Of a DNA stretch of 64,000 bases, positions 46,737 to 56,718 are shown piece by piece. Origin of the DNA: Bacteroidota bacterium. Its GTDB lineage: Bacteria; Bacteroidota; Bacteroidia; Bacteroidales; F082. Every line of letters begins with the position of its first letter. Within the stretch, counting starts at the first letter, position 1. The translations under genes were made by a program, and so were the position numbers. The notes beneath the pieces are model-generated. The model saw only the letters and a program-made list of their open reading frames with translations. It was not told the origin of the DNA and did not search any database. The stretch covers positions 1 through 64,000 of the forward strand of contig NYYH01000079.1 of assembly GCA_002686705.1 (NCBI GenBank), given 5' to 3'.

Positions 46737-49265
46737 ATGAAAAAAATTATTACGTACTTAGTATTAATATTTGTGTTTATTGGCAACCTGGCCAATGCAC
46801 AACAAAATGGATGGGTATCCATAACAACACCAACTAGTTTTATATTGTTTGATATCAGCTTTCCTCCAGGACAAAGTGATATTGGCTATGCTGTTGGGAT
46901 GAGTTCAACTTATAATGGTGATGGCGTCATTCTGAAAACGACTGATGCAGGTAATACGTGGGTAGAAATTTCTACGGGAACTATTCCTGGCCTTGAAGCT
47001 GTTTGCTTTACTGATGTAAACACCGGTTATGCTGGTGGTTGGCAGAACTATTTTATAAAAACTACGGATGGGGGGGTCACGTGGACTACTCAAATTATTG
47101 ATCCGGGTATTTGGTATTTTAGGGACATTGAATTTTGGGATACCAATAACGGAGTAGCTGCTACTGCCGATCCTGATATTTATGTTACTTCAGATGCTGG
47201 AGCAACCTGGACATTGGCAACAGGGTTATCACAGAATATTCAAGCTGTAACTTATGCGGATGCGAGTACTTTATTTGTAGTAGGAGGTGATGAAAAAATC
47301 AGTAAATCTACAGATGGTGGACAAACATGGAGCAGTATCTATACCGGAACATTTCAATATATGTTTATGGGTGTTGAATTTTTAAATGCCAACTATGGTA
47401 TGGTGATGGGAGAAGATGGCAAGGTTATGATTACCTCAGATGGAGGATCAAACTGGACAAATACAAATGCAGGAGGCTACGGTTTAATGCGAGGTGCTCA
47501 TATTTTTAATACTGACAGTGCTTATGTGTGTGGTACTCCAGAAGAACTATACAAAACTCTAAATGGTGGAACAAACTGGAATTCTGTTTGGACGGGAAGT
47601 AATGCTGCTTTTTACGAAGTAAAATTTACAGATGATAATATTGGTTTTGTTTGTGGTTCGCAAGGAACAATGCTTAAAAACGAACCACCTTTTACTGCTG
47701 ATTTTTCGGCTAGCACTGACACTGTTTGTGTGGGAAATACAGTTGACTTTACCGATCTTTCAGCTGGTGGACCAACCTCATGGAGTTGGACGTTTGAAGG
47801 TGGGACACCGGCAACTTCAACAGATCAAAACCCAACTATAACATACAATACTGCAGGTGATTTCGATGTCACTCTTGAAGTGTCAGATGGCACTAATACT
47901 AATACTTTGCTTGTTGTCGATATGATTCATGTTATGGTAGCACCAGTAGCACCGGTAACACCAACAGGTTCTACTGTTCTTTGTGGTGGAAGCACAGCAG
48001 AATATACAACAGAAAGTGTTGCAGGTGCTGTATCCTACTATTGGGAAGTAGTTCCTTCAGATGCAGGAACAATATCAGGCACCGATACAATTGGAACGTT
48101 TAATGCTGATGATAGCTGGACAGGAGATTACACAGTAAAAGTTAAGTCAACTAATTTCTGCGGATGGGGTCCTTTTTCAAATACACTTAGTTGTACTTTA
48201 AACTTTAATCCTTACGCATTTCAGTTGAGTGAAGGTGGTGGTTATTGCTCTGGCAGTAATGGAATTGAAATAACTCAAGACGGGTCGGAAACTGGTGTTG
48301 ATTATGAACTGTTTCTGGATGGTACAACTACAGGTATAGTAATTGCAGGCACAGGTAGCTCAATTAGTTTTGGCTATCAAACTGGGCAGGGAATATATAC
48401 AGTTACAGGCACAGCTGGTACATGTTCAGAATTCATGATCGGAACACCATATATATTTGTGGAATTTGTTCCTGAACAAGCCACTACACCGGAAGGCCCA
48501 GCAACTGTTTGTCAAGCTTCAACAACTGAATATTCTACTGAATCTATATTTGCTTCAGATACGATATACTGGTCTTTAACCCCAGTTGAATCAGGTATTA
48601 TTACCGGAAGTGGTGAGAATATTTCCATAACCTGGGATACAGATTTCACCGGAGTAGCCTCTTTAACAACTCAAGGATATAATGACTGCGGATTTGGTAA
48701 TGAGTCTGATCCTTTAGAGATTACAGTGTCAGCTATTCCTTCTCCAGTAGTTGATGGTCTAACATTAGTATGTGATGAAGAAGAAAGCGATTATTCAACC
48801 CCAGACAACCCAGGAAGCACATATTTATGGACAGTAACCGGTGGCGATATTGTTAACGGTTCTGGAACCTACCAAATAACAGTATTATGGGGTGATCCTG
48901 GCATTGGTAATGTTGAAGTAAGTGAGACAATAGGTGATAGTTGCACCGGAACTTCCGAACAGGTAGAAGTTACAATAGACGATTGTACAGGTTTAGATGA
49001 GATTACTTCTTCAGAATTCAATATCTATCCTAATCCTGCAAAAGACATGCTAAATATCAATTTTTCAGTGGATTTAAATGATAAATACACTATCACTATT
49101 CAAAACTTGCTAGGACAGATTACTTCAACATTAACAGGAGTTGGAACAGGAGAACATCAATTACAAAGCATAAACACATCGGGTATGCCGAAAGGTCAAT
49201 ATATAATTAGCATTGTATCTACAAATGGAAGTTATGCTCATGAAAATTTTATCGTAATTAATTAA
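46737..49265 (+). CDS. secreted T9SS type A protein with YCF48-type propeller and PKD domains
   Basis: Exported 842-residue protein. Signal peptide (1-20), then a beta-propeller of YCF48/BNR-like repeats (about 25-315) with recurring TTDGGVTWTT, SDAGATWTLA and STDGGQTWSS Asp-box motifs; a PKD domain (SWSWTFEGGTPATSTDQNPT); several Ig-like segments; and a type A sorting domain at the end (FNIYPNPAKDMLNINF...GQYIISIVSTNGSYAHENFIV). No enzyme motif. Surface adhesin or scaffold role is the usual guess. Ends in a shared terminator with the minus-strand carboxylase gene. Confidence 0.88.
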   Translation: MKKIITYLVLIFVFIGNLANAQQNGWVSITTPTSFILFDISFPPGQSDIGYAVGMSSTYNGDGVILKTTDAGNTWVEISTGTIPGLEAVCFTDVNTGYAGGWQNYFIKTTDGGVTWTTQIIDPGIWYFRDIEFWDTNNGVAATADPDIYVTSDAGATWTLATGLSQNIQAVTYADASTLFVVGGDEKISKSTDGGQTWSSIYTGTFQYMFMGVEFLNANYGMVMGEDGKVMITSDGGSNWTNTNAGGYGLMRGAHIFNTDSAYVCGTPEELYKTLNGGTNWNSVWTGSNAAFYEVKFTDDNIGFVCGSQGTMLKNEPPFTADFSASTDTVCVGNTVDFTDLSAGGPTSWSWTFEGGTPATSTDQNPTITYNTAGDFDVTLEVSDGTNTNTLLVVDMIHVMVAPVAPVTPTGSTVLCGGSTAEYTTESVAGAVSYYWEVVPSDAGTISGTDTIGTFNADDSWTGDYTVKVKSTNFCGWGPFSNTLSCTLNFNPYAFQLSEGGGYCSGSNGIEITQDGSETGVDYELFLDGTTTGIVIAGTGSSISFGYQTGQGIYTVTGTAGTCSEFMIGTPYIFVEFVPEQATTPEGPATVCQASTTEYSTESIFASDTIYWSLTPVESGIITGSGENISITWDTDFTGVASLTTQGYNDCGFGNESDPLEITVSAIPSPVVDGLTLVCDEEESDYSTPDNPGSTYLWTVTGGDIVNGSGTYQITVLWGDPGIGNVEVSETIGDSCTGTSEQVEVTIDDCTGLDEITSSEFNIYPNPAKDMLNINFSVDLNDKYTITIQNLLGQITSTLTGVGTGEHQLQSINTSGMPKGQYIISIVSTNGSYAHENFIVIN

Positions 49266-49343
49266 ACATTAATCTGTTTATTCCTGAATCAGCCAACCAA
49301 GGATTACAGTTAGTGAAACGATTTGATTAATGTTTTTTTAACA

Positions 49344-49377
49344 AAAGAGCTGCTTAAAATTTTTTAAGCAGCTCTTT
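49344..49377. terminator. bidirectional terminator
   Basis: AAAGAGCTGCTTAA (49344-49357) pairs with TTAAGCAGCTCTTT (49364-49377), a long perfect stem flanked by A-rich and T-rich runs, between the convergent ends of the T9SS gene and the carboxylase gene. Confidence 0.85.
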
Positions 49378-49401
49378 GCTTTTTATATAAACATGTATCC
49401 T

Positions 49402-50934
49402 TTACAAAGGAATATTCCCATGTTTTTTTGGTGGTGAATTATCAGTCTTATTTTTAGTCATTTCAAGAGCCTGAATAATCTTTTTACGCGTTTCGTTTGG
49501 GTAAATTATTTCATCGATATAACCTAACTCGGCGGCCTTATATGGACTAGCAAAATTATTACGGTATTCCACAACTTTCTCTTTTCTTTCTTCTTCAGGC
49601 ATATTTCTATAGATAATGTTAACTGCACCATCAGGGCCCATTACGGCTATTTCGGCAGTTGGGAATGCATAATTTACATCAGCACCAATATGTTTACTTG
49701 ACATCACATCATAAGCACCGCCATATGCTTTACGAGTTATAATTGTAATTTTTGGAACAGTAGCTTCTGCGAAAGCATAAAGTAATTTAGCCCCATGTTT
49801 TATAATTCCCCCAAATTCCTGTGCAGTTCCCGGTAAAAATCCTGGTACGTCTTCAAATGTAATAAGAGGAATATTGAATGCATCACAAAAACGAACAAAT
49901 CGGGCAGCTTTTGTAGAACTGGCAATATCGAGTACTCCAGCAAGAACTGATGGCTGATTTGCAACTACACCAATTGGCTTACCCGCTATGCGAGCAAATC
50001 CAACAATGATATTCTGCGCATAATGAGGTTGAACTTCGAGGAAATGATTATCGTCAATAACCGGCATTATTATTTCAAACATGTTATACGGCTTGTTTGG
50101 ATCTTTTGGAACAACTGTGTCAAGTTTTGAGTCAGTCCTTTCAAGGTCATCTGTACAAACCTTCTGTGGTGGATCTTCCATATTATTTGAAGGAAGGAAA
50201 CTCATAAGTTCCCTTATCATCATCATAGCCTCTTCATCGTCTTCGGCTGTAAAATGCGCAACGCCTGATTTCTTATTATGAGACATTGCACCACCAAGAT
50301 CTTCCATTGTTACATCTTCATTTGTAACTGTTTTTATTACATCAGGACCTGTTACAAACATGAACGATGTATCTTTAACCATCAGGATAAAATCGGTGAT
50401 GGCAGGTGAATAAACAGCACCTCCAGCACATGGTCCTAGTACTGCAGAAACTTGAGGAATAACTCCTGAGCTACGCACATTTCTGTAAAAGATGTCTGCA
50501 TATCCTGCAAGACTTTCAACACCTTCTTGAATTCGTGCACCTCCTGAATCGTTAAGGCCAATTACTGGAGTGCCCATTTTCATGGCGAGATCCATTATTT
50601 TGATAATTTTATCAGCGTTTGCACGGCTAAGAGAACCACCGTAAACGGTAAAGTCCTGAGCAAAAACATACATTAAACGGCCATCAATTTTACCATAACC
50701 AGTAACAACACCATCCCCAAGAGTTTTATTTTTTTCCATTCCAAAATCAGTACAGCGATGGGTCATGAATTTATCAATCTCAACAAATGTACCTGAATCC
50801 AGAAGTTGATTAATACGCTCTCTTGCTGTCAGTCTACCAGCTTTATGTTGTTTATCAATTCGTTGCTGTCCACCACCTAGCTCAGCTAATTTACTTTTTT
50901 CCTCAAGTATTTCTAGTTTTGATTTTAGGGACAT
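49402..50934 (-). CDS. acyl-CoA carboxylase carboxyltransferase subunit (propionyl/methylmalonyl-CoA)
   Basis: Carboxyltransferase of a biotin-dependent enzyme that moves CO2 between carboxybiotin and propionyl-CoA, probably making (or decarboxylating) methylmalonyl-CoA. The two crotonase-like halves are visible with [19 protein letters not shown], the oxyanion turns [20 protein letters not shown] and [17 protein letters not shown] in the first half, and [20 protein letters not shown] in the second. Length 510 matches the propionyl-CoA carboxylase beta family. It is the last gene after biotin carboxylase and BCCP, each its own gene. Direction of the reaction in vivo is not fixed by sequence. 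Confidence 0.93.
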   Translation of the reverse strand: MSLKSKLEILEEKSKLAELGGGQQRIDKQHKAGRLTARERINQLLDSGTFVEIDKFMTHRCTDFGMEKNKTLGDGVVTGYGKIDGRLMYVFAQDFTVYGGSLSRANADKIIKIMDLAMKMGTPVIGLNDSGGARIQEGVESLAGYADIFYRNVRSSGVIPQVSAVLGPCAGGAVYSPAITDFILMVKDTSFMFVTGPDVIKTVTNEDVTMEDLGGAMSHNKKSGVAHFTAEDDEEAMMMIRELMSFLPSNNMEDPPQKVCTDDLERTDSKLDTVVPKDPNKPYNMFEIIMPVIDDNHFLEVQPHYAQNIIVGFARIAGKPIGVVANQPSVLAGVLDIASSTKAARFVRFCDAFNIPLITFEDVPGFLPGTAQEFGGIIKHGAKLLYAFAEATVPKITIITRKAYGGAYDVMSSKHIGADVNYAFPTAEIAVMGPDGAVNIIYRNMPEEERKEKVVEYRNNFASPYKAAELGYIDEIIYPNETRKKIIQALEMTKNKTDNSPPKKHGNIPL

Positions 50935-50990
50935 AATTTCTTTAATTTATTACGTTAATGGTTAAATGAATGGTTAATCTTAGTATTCTT

Positions 50991-51494
50991 TTACTCTAAC
51001 ATTATCAGGGGTTGATCACCCTCTATATTATCACCTTCTTTAACCAATACTTCTTTAATTAATCTGTCTTTAACAACCTTATATTCGCTCTCCATTTTCA
51101 TAGCAGAAACAACAATAACTGTATCTCCACCTGCTACTTTATCACCCTCTTTTACAAGAATTTTAACAACCTTGCCGGGCATTGGTGTTGAGATAAATGC
51201 GTTATCCTCATCCTCGGATTTTTTTCGACTGTTTTTATATCTCGTCTCAGCATCAATAATATCAATATCAAAAGAGTTATAAAGGGATGTAACATAATAT
51301 TTATTATTACCCTTTTTAACTAACTCAACATTATATGATATTCCATCATGAATAATTGAATAAACTCCTTTTTCAACTTCAACGATATTGACTTTATAAT
51401 TTCTATCGCCAATAGACACTTCAATAAGATTACCATCAGTATTAAGCAACCTTATGTCTGATATTTGATCACCAACTTTAATTTCGTATCCCAT
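50991..51494 (-). CDS. biotin carboxyl carrier protein of the acyl-CoA carboxylase
   Basis: Carrier with the biotinyl domain at its C terminus (about 98-167). The biotin attachment lysine is Lys133 in VVSAMKMES; the upstream STPMPGKVVKILVKEGDKV is the other half of the lipoyl/biotinyl fold. The N-terminal 90 residues hold a beta domain (NYKVNIVEVEKGVYSIIHDG) linking to the carboxylase core. Spaced 56 bp from the carboxyltransferase and 21 bp from the biotin carboxylase, so one operon. Length 167. Confidence 0.92.
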   Translation of the reverse strand: MGYEIKVGDQISDIRLLNTDGNLIEVSIGDRNYKVNIVEVEKGVYSIIHDGISYNVELVKKGNNKYYVTSLYNSFDIDIIDAETRYKNSRKKSEDEDNAFISTPMPGKVVKILVKEGDKVAGGDTVIVVSAMKMESEYKVVKDRLIKEVLVKEGDNIEGDQPLIMLE

Positions 51495-51515
51495 AATTAA
51501 TTTACAATGAAGTTA

Positions 51516-53024
51516 TTATAAACGTATGACATTTCTTTTTCTTCCGAAAATCTTCCAATTATTAACAGGCGGATTACAATTAGGACTCCCATTACGCTTA
51601 TCAATATTAGCCAGATAGTTAATGAAAGCAGCAATAGCAGAAATATCTTCCTCCTTCTGTGAAACTTTTTTAATTGGCTTTAGATATTTCTCATTGTTCT
51701 GAATAAAATGAGTATTGTATCTTCCGTTAACAAAGTCAGGCACATCTAGTATCCTATACAAAAAAGGAATAGAAGTCTTAATTCCGGTTATCTTATAAGC
51801 ATATAATGCACGCTTCAATCTGTCAATAGCTTCAGAACGTGTTGGTGCCCAAACTATTAATTTGGAAATCATAGGATCATAATATATTGGTATTTCGTAA
51901 CCAGTATAAACATATCCATCATGCCTAACCCCAATACCTAATGGTTCAGTAATATGTTCAATTGTACCAGGATTTGGCATAAAATTATTATCGGAATCTT
52001 CAGCATATATTCGGACTTCAATTGCGTGGCCGGTTTGTTTAAGGTCTTCCTGTTTAAACTCTAGCTCTTCACCATTTGCAATATTTATCTGAGTTTTTAC
52101 AAGATCCACTCCAACTACCATTTCAGTAACTGGATGCTCAACCTGAAGTCGGGTATTCATTTCAAGAAAATAGTAATTCAATTCATCATCAACTATAAAC
52201 TCGATAGTACCAGCTCCTGAATAATTTACCGCTTTTGCAGCTGCTACTGCATGTTTGCCCATGTCATCCCTAACTTTCTCAGTCATTATAGGTGAAGGTG
52301 TTTCTTCTACTACTTTTTGATGACGGCGTTGCACTGAACATTCACGTTCAAACAGATGAACACAATTTCCATGTTTATCGGCAACAATTTGAAATTCTAT
52401 ATGATGAGGAGAGTTAATATATTTTTCAATATATACTTCATCATTTGAAAAAGCTGATAACGCTTCCGATTTAGCAGATGTTACGGCAGAGACAATGTCT
52501 TCTTCTTTCGTAACAAGCCTCATACCTTTGCCTCCACCACCCGCACTCGCTTTAATCATTACTGGCAATCCAATTTCATTTATAATCTCAACTGCTTTTT
52601 CTAAATCAGTTATAGGTTCTGTAGTACCAGGGACAACAGGAACATTTGCGCTTTGCATTTTCTTTCTTGCAGTAATTTTATCGCCCATTGTATCAATAGC
52701 ATAGGCCGATGGCCCAATAAAAATAATGCCTTCTTTTTCGCACCTTTTAGAAAATTCAGCATTTTCCGATAAAAAACCATAACCAGGATGAATTGCGTCT
52801 GCTCCACTCTTTTTTGCAGCATCAATAATGTTGTCAATAACAAGATAGCTTTCATTGGAAGGTGCCGGACCAATATAATAAGCCTCATCAGCAAAACGCA
52901 CATGCAGTGAATTTCTGTCAGCTTCAGAATAAACGGAAACGGATTTAATACCCATTTCCCTGCAGCTTCTTATAACCCTGATCGCAATCTCTCCTCTATT
53001 AGCTACAAGTATCTTATTAATCAT
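51516..53024 (-). CDS. biotin carboxylase subunit of acyl-CoA carboxylase
   Basis: ATP-grasp enzyme that carboxylates biotin on the carrier protein. It shows KILVANRGEIAIRVIRSCRE at the N terminus, HPGYGFLSENAEFS, the glycine loop KASAGGGGKGMRLV, the catalytic ECSVQRRHQKVVEETPSP block and EMNTRLQVEHPVTEMV. Length 502, about 50 residues longer than E. coli AccC; the extra C-terminal part follows FINYLANIDKR. First gene of the three-gene carboxylase operon. Confidence 0.94.
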   Translation of the reverse strand: MINKILVANRGEIAIRVIRSCREMGIKSVSVYSEADRNSLHVRFADEAYYIGPAPSNESYLVIDNIIDAAKKSGADAIHPGYGFLSENAEFSKRCEKEGIIFIGPSAYAIDTMGDKITARKKMQSANVPVVPGTTEPITDLEKAVEIINEIGLPVMIKASAGGGGKGMRLVTKEEDIVSAVTSAKSEALSAFSNDEVYIEKYINSPHHIEFQIVADKHGNCVHLFERECSVQRRHQKVVEETPSPIMTEKVRDDMGKHAVAAAKAVNYSGAGTIEFIVDDELNYYFLEMNTRLQVEHPVTEMVVGVDLVKTQINIANGEELEFKQEDLKQTGHAIEVRIYAEDSDNNFMPNPGTIEHITEPLGIGVRHDGYVYTGYEIPIYYDPMISKLIVWAPTRSEAIDRLKRALYAYKITGIKTSIPFLYRILDVPDFVNGRYNTHFIQNNEKYLKPIKKVSQKEEDISAIAAFINYLANIDKRNGSPNCNPPVNNWKIFGRKRNVIRL

Positions 53025-53151
53025 AGGAATTTATCATTAAATGCTGATTTTCATGTATTTAGACATGTCAACCAACTGTTTTTGAGTGCATAAAGATATA
53101 AAATTATCAAATTAGGTCTGGTGACATGTGCTATTTACTAAACAAATGACA

Positions 53152-53159
53152 TATCTTTG
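53152..53159 (+). promoter_or_regulatory. -7 promoter element of the histidine kinase gene
   Basis: TATCTTTG matches TAnnTTTG, 22 bp before the ATG; no clear -33 box. Confidence 0.4.
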
Positions 53160-53181
53160 GTAATTATTCATATGAATAAAT

Positions 53182-55065
53182 ATGAAATTCATACAGGCCA
53201 TAATCCTAATTATTGTAATTCTCGTTTCAGTACCAGTTTCAGGGCAGATTGGCTTTACAAAAGTTTATTCTAATGCACAAACTGCACTTATCATTGACAG
53301 TCTTGAAAATAGAATTACAACTGCCAATAATTACGAAAATGCTAATTTAATTTTTGAACTAGCCTTACTGTACAAACAAATCGACACTGCTCAATCAAAA
53401 ATGTATGCATTAAATTACCTAACAATAAACGACAGTATTTCTTCGATAATTAATCGTAAAATCATTTATGGTTTATTAGCACATATTTTTGAACAACAGG
53501 GAAATTCCGATTCATCTCATTATTATTTATCAATTCAAACTACACTAGTTGATGGATCTCTTAAGGAGAAAAGCGACATTTTAAATAAAAAATACTTAAA
53601 CAGTAATACAACCAACAATAGTAATAATAAAAGCTTTTTAGGATTATCGCAAACACAGCTTATTCTAATATTATTTGTTGGTATTTTACTGATTGTTGTT
53701 GTAATTTATTTTTTAACCATAAAAAGGCAGTTTAGAAAAGAAGAGACAATTAAAAATCAGGAGCTTGAAATAGCCAACACAAATTATAAAGAATTTAATG
53801 ACAGTATTGAGAAAGCAGTTGCCTATAATACTAGTGATCAGGCAGCCGAACTAGAGAAAAATAACAGTATAATTATTGATCTTCGAAAGTCACTTAAACA
53901 AGCAGAAGAATCAAACTATCTCAAAAATGCCTTTTTAAGCAGCATGAGTCATCAGATAAGAACACCTTTAAGTGGGATACTAGGATTCTCTGATTTGCTT
54001 GAAACCGAGCTCGCCGTTCAGGGAAATGAAGAGCTCTATGCATATGCGAAAAATATCAAGGAAAGTGGAGAAAGGCTAATAAACTTAATTACTAATATAA
54101 TTGATATTTCCAGTATTGAGGCTAACATACTTGAGCTTAATGTTTCATCATGTGATTTAAATAATATAATTAAAGGAGTTGAACAGACTTTTTCATTTAA
54201 AGCTAAAGAAAAAGATCTCGTTTTTAAAACAAAATATGATACCGAACTTCCGAAAATAGAAGCTGACCATGGAAGTCTTGTCAAAGTTTTAAATGTAATA
54301 ATGGATAATGCCATTAAATACACTGAAAAGGGCTTTGTAACTATTTCAACAAAATATACTAATCGTGATACAGTCATTATTGAAATAAAAGATAAAGGTG
54401 TTGGAATTGATGATGAAACTATGAAAAAGTTGCTTGCTTCGTTTGAATATAAGAAACACGGCAGCTCACTAACATATAAAGGACGTGGGTTAGGATTGAT
54501 ACTGGCTCAAAGATTAATTGATCTAATGAATGGTAAGTTGGAGATAGACTCAAAATTCGGCATTGGAACTAACGTAAGCATTACATTGCCTTGTACTTTT
54601 GATCCTGATTCGGATGACACTACTAAAACAACCTCTCAAAAGGCATCAATAATAAGCGCACCTGAATTCGGTATTGTTAAAATTTTTATAGTTGAAGATG
54701 ATCGCATGAATCGCCTTGTACTTGAAAAAATGTTAAAGAAATCAGGTGAAATACTCACTGCGGACGATGGAAATGATGCGATTAAAAAACTTGAAAAAAG
54801 TTATAGCTCTGGAAAAATATTTGATGTAATGCTAATAGATATAAACCTTCCGGCACCTTGGGATGGTATATTACTTATGAAAGAAATAAAAAAGAGATAT
54901 CCAAAATACAAAAGTGTTCCATTTATCGCGCAAACTGCTTATGCACTAACAGGCGATAAAGATTTATACCTTGATGCAGGATTTAATGATTACATCTCTA
55001 AACCAATTAGCAAAACCGAACTATTAACCATGATACAAAAACAGCTTGAATTAGTAAATACTTAA
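53182..55065 (+). CDS. hybrid sensor histidine kinase with receiver domain
   Basis: Membrane kinase of 627 residues. Signal peptide or first helix (1-21), a periplasmic TPR-like part (about 30-150), one transmembrane helix (about 160-182), a coiled coil, then HisKA with phospho-acceptor His257 (SSMSHQIRTPLSG), the ATPase with N-box MDNAIKYTEKG, G1 DKGVGIDD and G2 GRGLGL, and a C-terminal receiver domain with acceptor Asp553 (LIDINLP), Thr/Ala switch AQTAY and Lys in SKPIS. No output DNA-binding domain, so the phosphate is probably passed to another protein. The class II aldolase starts 29 bp later, possibly cotranscribed. Confidence 0.92.
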   Translation: MKFIQAIILIIVILVSVPVSGQIGFTKVYSNAQTALIIDSLENRITTANNYENANLIFELALLYKQIDTAQSKMYALNYLTINDSISSIINRKIIYGLLAHIFEQQGNSDSSHYYLSIQTTLVDGSLKEKSDILNKKYLNSNTTNNSNNKSFLGLSQTQLILILFVGILLIVVVIYFLTIKRQFRKEETIKNQELEIANTNYKEFNDSIEKAVAYNTSDQAAELEKNNSIIIDLRKSLKQAEESNYLKNAFLSSMSHQIRTPLSGILGFSDLLETELAVQGNEELYAYAKNIKESGERLINLITNIIDISSIEANILELNVSSCDLNNIIKGVEQTFSFKAKEKDLVFKTKYDTELPKIEADHGSLVKVLNVIMDNAIKYTEKGFVTISTKYTNRDTVIIEIKDKGVGIDDETMKKLLASFEYKKHGSSLTYKGRGLGLILAQRLIDLMNGKLEIDSKFGIGTNVSITLPCTFDPDSDDTTKTTSQKASIISAPEFGIVKIFIVEDDRMNRLVLEKMLKKSGEILTADDGNDAIKKLEKSYSSGKIFDVMLIDINLPAPWDGILLMKEIKKRYPKYKSVPFIAQTAYALTGDKDLYLDAGFNDYISKPISKTELLTMIQKQLELVNT

Positions 55066-55094
55066 GATAAATCAATTTCCCAAAAAAAATTAGA

Positions 55095-56174
55095 ATGACT
55101 TCAAAAATTTCAAATAGAGTTAGACCGGGTTTTGTATTCGGTGATGATTTACAGACCATTTTTAGTATTGCAAAGGAAAATCATTTTGCACTACCGGCAG
55201 TAAATGTTGTAGGCACAGACTCTGCCAATGCTGTAATGGAAGCTGCCATGGCAGTAAACTCACCCGTGATAATTCAGTTCTCAAACGGTGGTGGTGCCTT
55301 TTACGCAGGGAAAGGATTATCATTAGAAAATGACAAAGCAGCAATTGCGGGATCAGTTTCAGGAGCTTTACATATTCATAAGCTTGCGGATCTTTATGGA
55401 ATACCCGTAATTCTTCATACCGATCATGCCGCTAAAAAACTACTGCCTTGGATTGATGGGTTATTGGACGCTGGCGAAGAATTCTTCAAAACACACGGGA
55501 AGCCATTGTTCAGCTCACATATGCTGGATCTTTCAGAAGAACCCTTAGAGGAAAACCTTGAGATATCAAAAAGATACTTAGAACGGCTAAGTAAAATGGG
55601 AATGACACTTGAAATAGAATTAGGAATAACCGGAGGAGAAGAAGATGGTGTTGATAACACACATATCGACAGCTCAAAATTATATACTCAACCAGAAGAA
55701 GTTGCGAGAGCTTATGAAGTACTGTCCGAAGTTAGTGACAATTTTACCATAGCAGCTGCATTTGGCAACGTTCATGGTGTTTATAAACCCGGAAATGTAA
55801 AGCTTGAACCAATAATTCTTAAAAATTCTCAAAATTATATACAAGAAAAATTCGGGACTAAGAATAACCCACTGAATTTTGTTTTCCATGGTGGATCTGG
55901 TTCTGAACCTGAAAAAATCAAAGAAGCCATCTCATATGGAGTTATAAAAATGAATATTGACACTGACACACAATGGGCTACCTGGGATGGCGTACGTGCT
56001 TATGAAGAGAAGTACCATGCTTATTTACAGTGCCAAATAGGAAATCCTGAAGGTGATGATTCACCAAACAAAAAATATTATGATCCTAGAAAATGGTTGA
56101 GAGCCGGAGAACAATCAATGGCAGAAAGAATAAAGCGTGCTTTTGAAGAGTTGAATTGTATTGACAGATACTAA
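55095..56174 (+). CDS. fbaA: class II fructose-bisphosphate aldolase
   Basis: Zn-dependent aldolase cleaving fructose-1,6-bisphosphate in glycolysis. The zinc/substrate motif ILHTDHAAKK (about 108-117), SSHMLDLSEEPL and LEIELGITGGEEDGVDNT (about 174-191), FGNVHGVY and FVFHGGSGSE with a NIDTDTQWA end block are all present. Length 359 fits the class IIA FbaA type. Lies 29 bp after the hybrid kinase. A small repeat protein follows 60 bp downstream. Confidence 0.95.
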   Translation: MTSKISNRVRPGFVFGDDLQTIFSIAKENHFALPAVNVVGTDSANAVMEAAMAVNSPVIIQFSNGGGAFYAGKGLSLENDKAAIAGSVSGALHIHKLADLYGIPVILHTDHAAKKLLPWIDGLLDAGEEFFKTHGKPLFSSHMLDLSEEPLEENLEISKRYLERLSKMGMTLEIELGITGGEEDGVDNTHIDSSKLYTQPEEVARAYEVLSEVSDNFTIAAAFGNVHGVYKPGNVKLEPIILKNSQNYIQEKFGTKNNPLNFVFHGGSGSEPEKIKEAISYGVIKMNIDTDTQWATWDGVRAYEEKYHAYLQCQIGNPEGDDSPNKKYYDPRKWLRAGEQSMAERIKRAFEELNCIDRY

Positions 56175-56234
56175 AACAATTTGATTTAGACTGTTTTAGC
56201 CTCTAATTGCTTAGAATTGAAAAACTGAAATTAT

Positions 56235-56636
56235 ATGCTTAATTATCCTCCTAAAATATTACTTGCATTTGGAGAAACATTTGGGAATACCGGCGATAAG
56301 TTTCAAACATGGTTATTGGAAAACGGTTATCCTGAATTAGCTGCCTTAAGCAGCGGTATAAAAGGTAGCAATGATGCCATTGAATGGCTTTTAAAAAACA
56401 AATTTCCGCAATATGCTGCGTTGGAAGGTGCAATTGATAAAAAACCAGACGCATATGCATGGCTAAAAAAATATGAATTCGACTTTCTGGTTGTATTTGC
56501 AGAAGCAATAAATGAAAAACCAAAAGCCATTGCATGGTTAAATGAACAAGATTTGAAAATATTTATAGTACTGGCGGCAAAAATCAATAGCTATCGTAAT
56601 AATCAAACATTTGATTATCATAAGTTGCATTTTTGA
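56235..56636 (+). CDS. 133-residue protein of four 25-residue helical repeats
   Basis: No family recognised. After ten residues the whole protein is made of four tandem units of about 25 residues (about 12-112) with pattern L-x2-A-I-x2-K-P-D-A-x2-W-L-x4-F-P-x2-A-A: for example AIEWLLKNKFPQYAALEGAI and AYAWLKKYEFDFLVVFAEAI. Each unit keeps the Trp-Leu pair. This looks like an alpha-hairpin solenoid, perhaps a protein-binding module. It lacks a signal peptide and sits between the aldolase and a lipoprotein gene, on the same strand. Confidence 0.7.
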   Translation: MLNYPPKILLAFGETFGNTGDKFQTWLLENGYPELAALSSGIKGSNDAIEWLLKNKFPQYAALEGAIDKKPDAYAWLKKYEFDFLVVFAEAINEKPKAIAWLNEQDLKIFIVLAAKINSYRNNQTFDYHKLHF

Positions 56637-56718
56637 GTTATTAATTCTTTAAGTTTATTCGCACTTTTTAAGGTTGCTACAAATAAAAATAAATTTAGAT
56701 TTGCAAAAAAATAAACAA

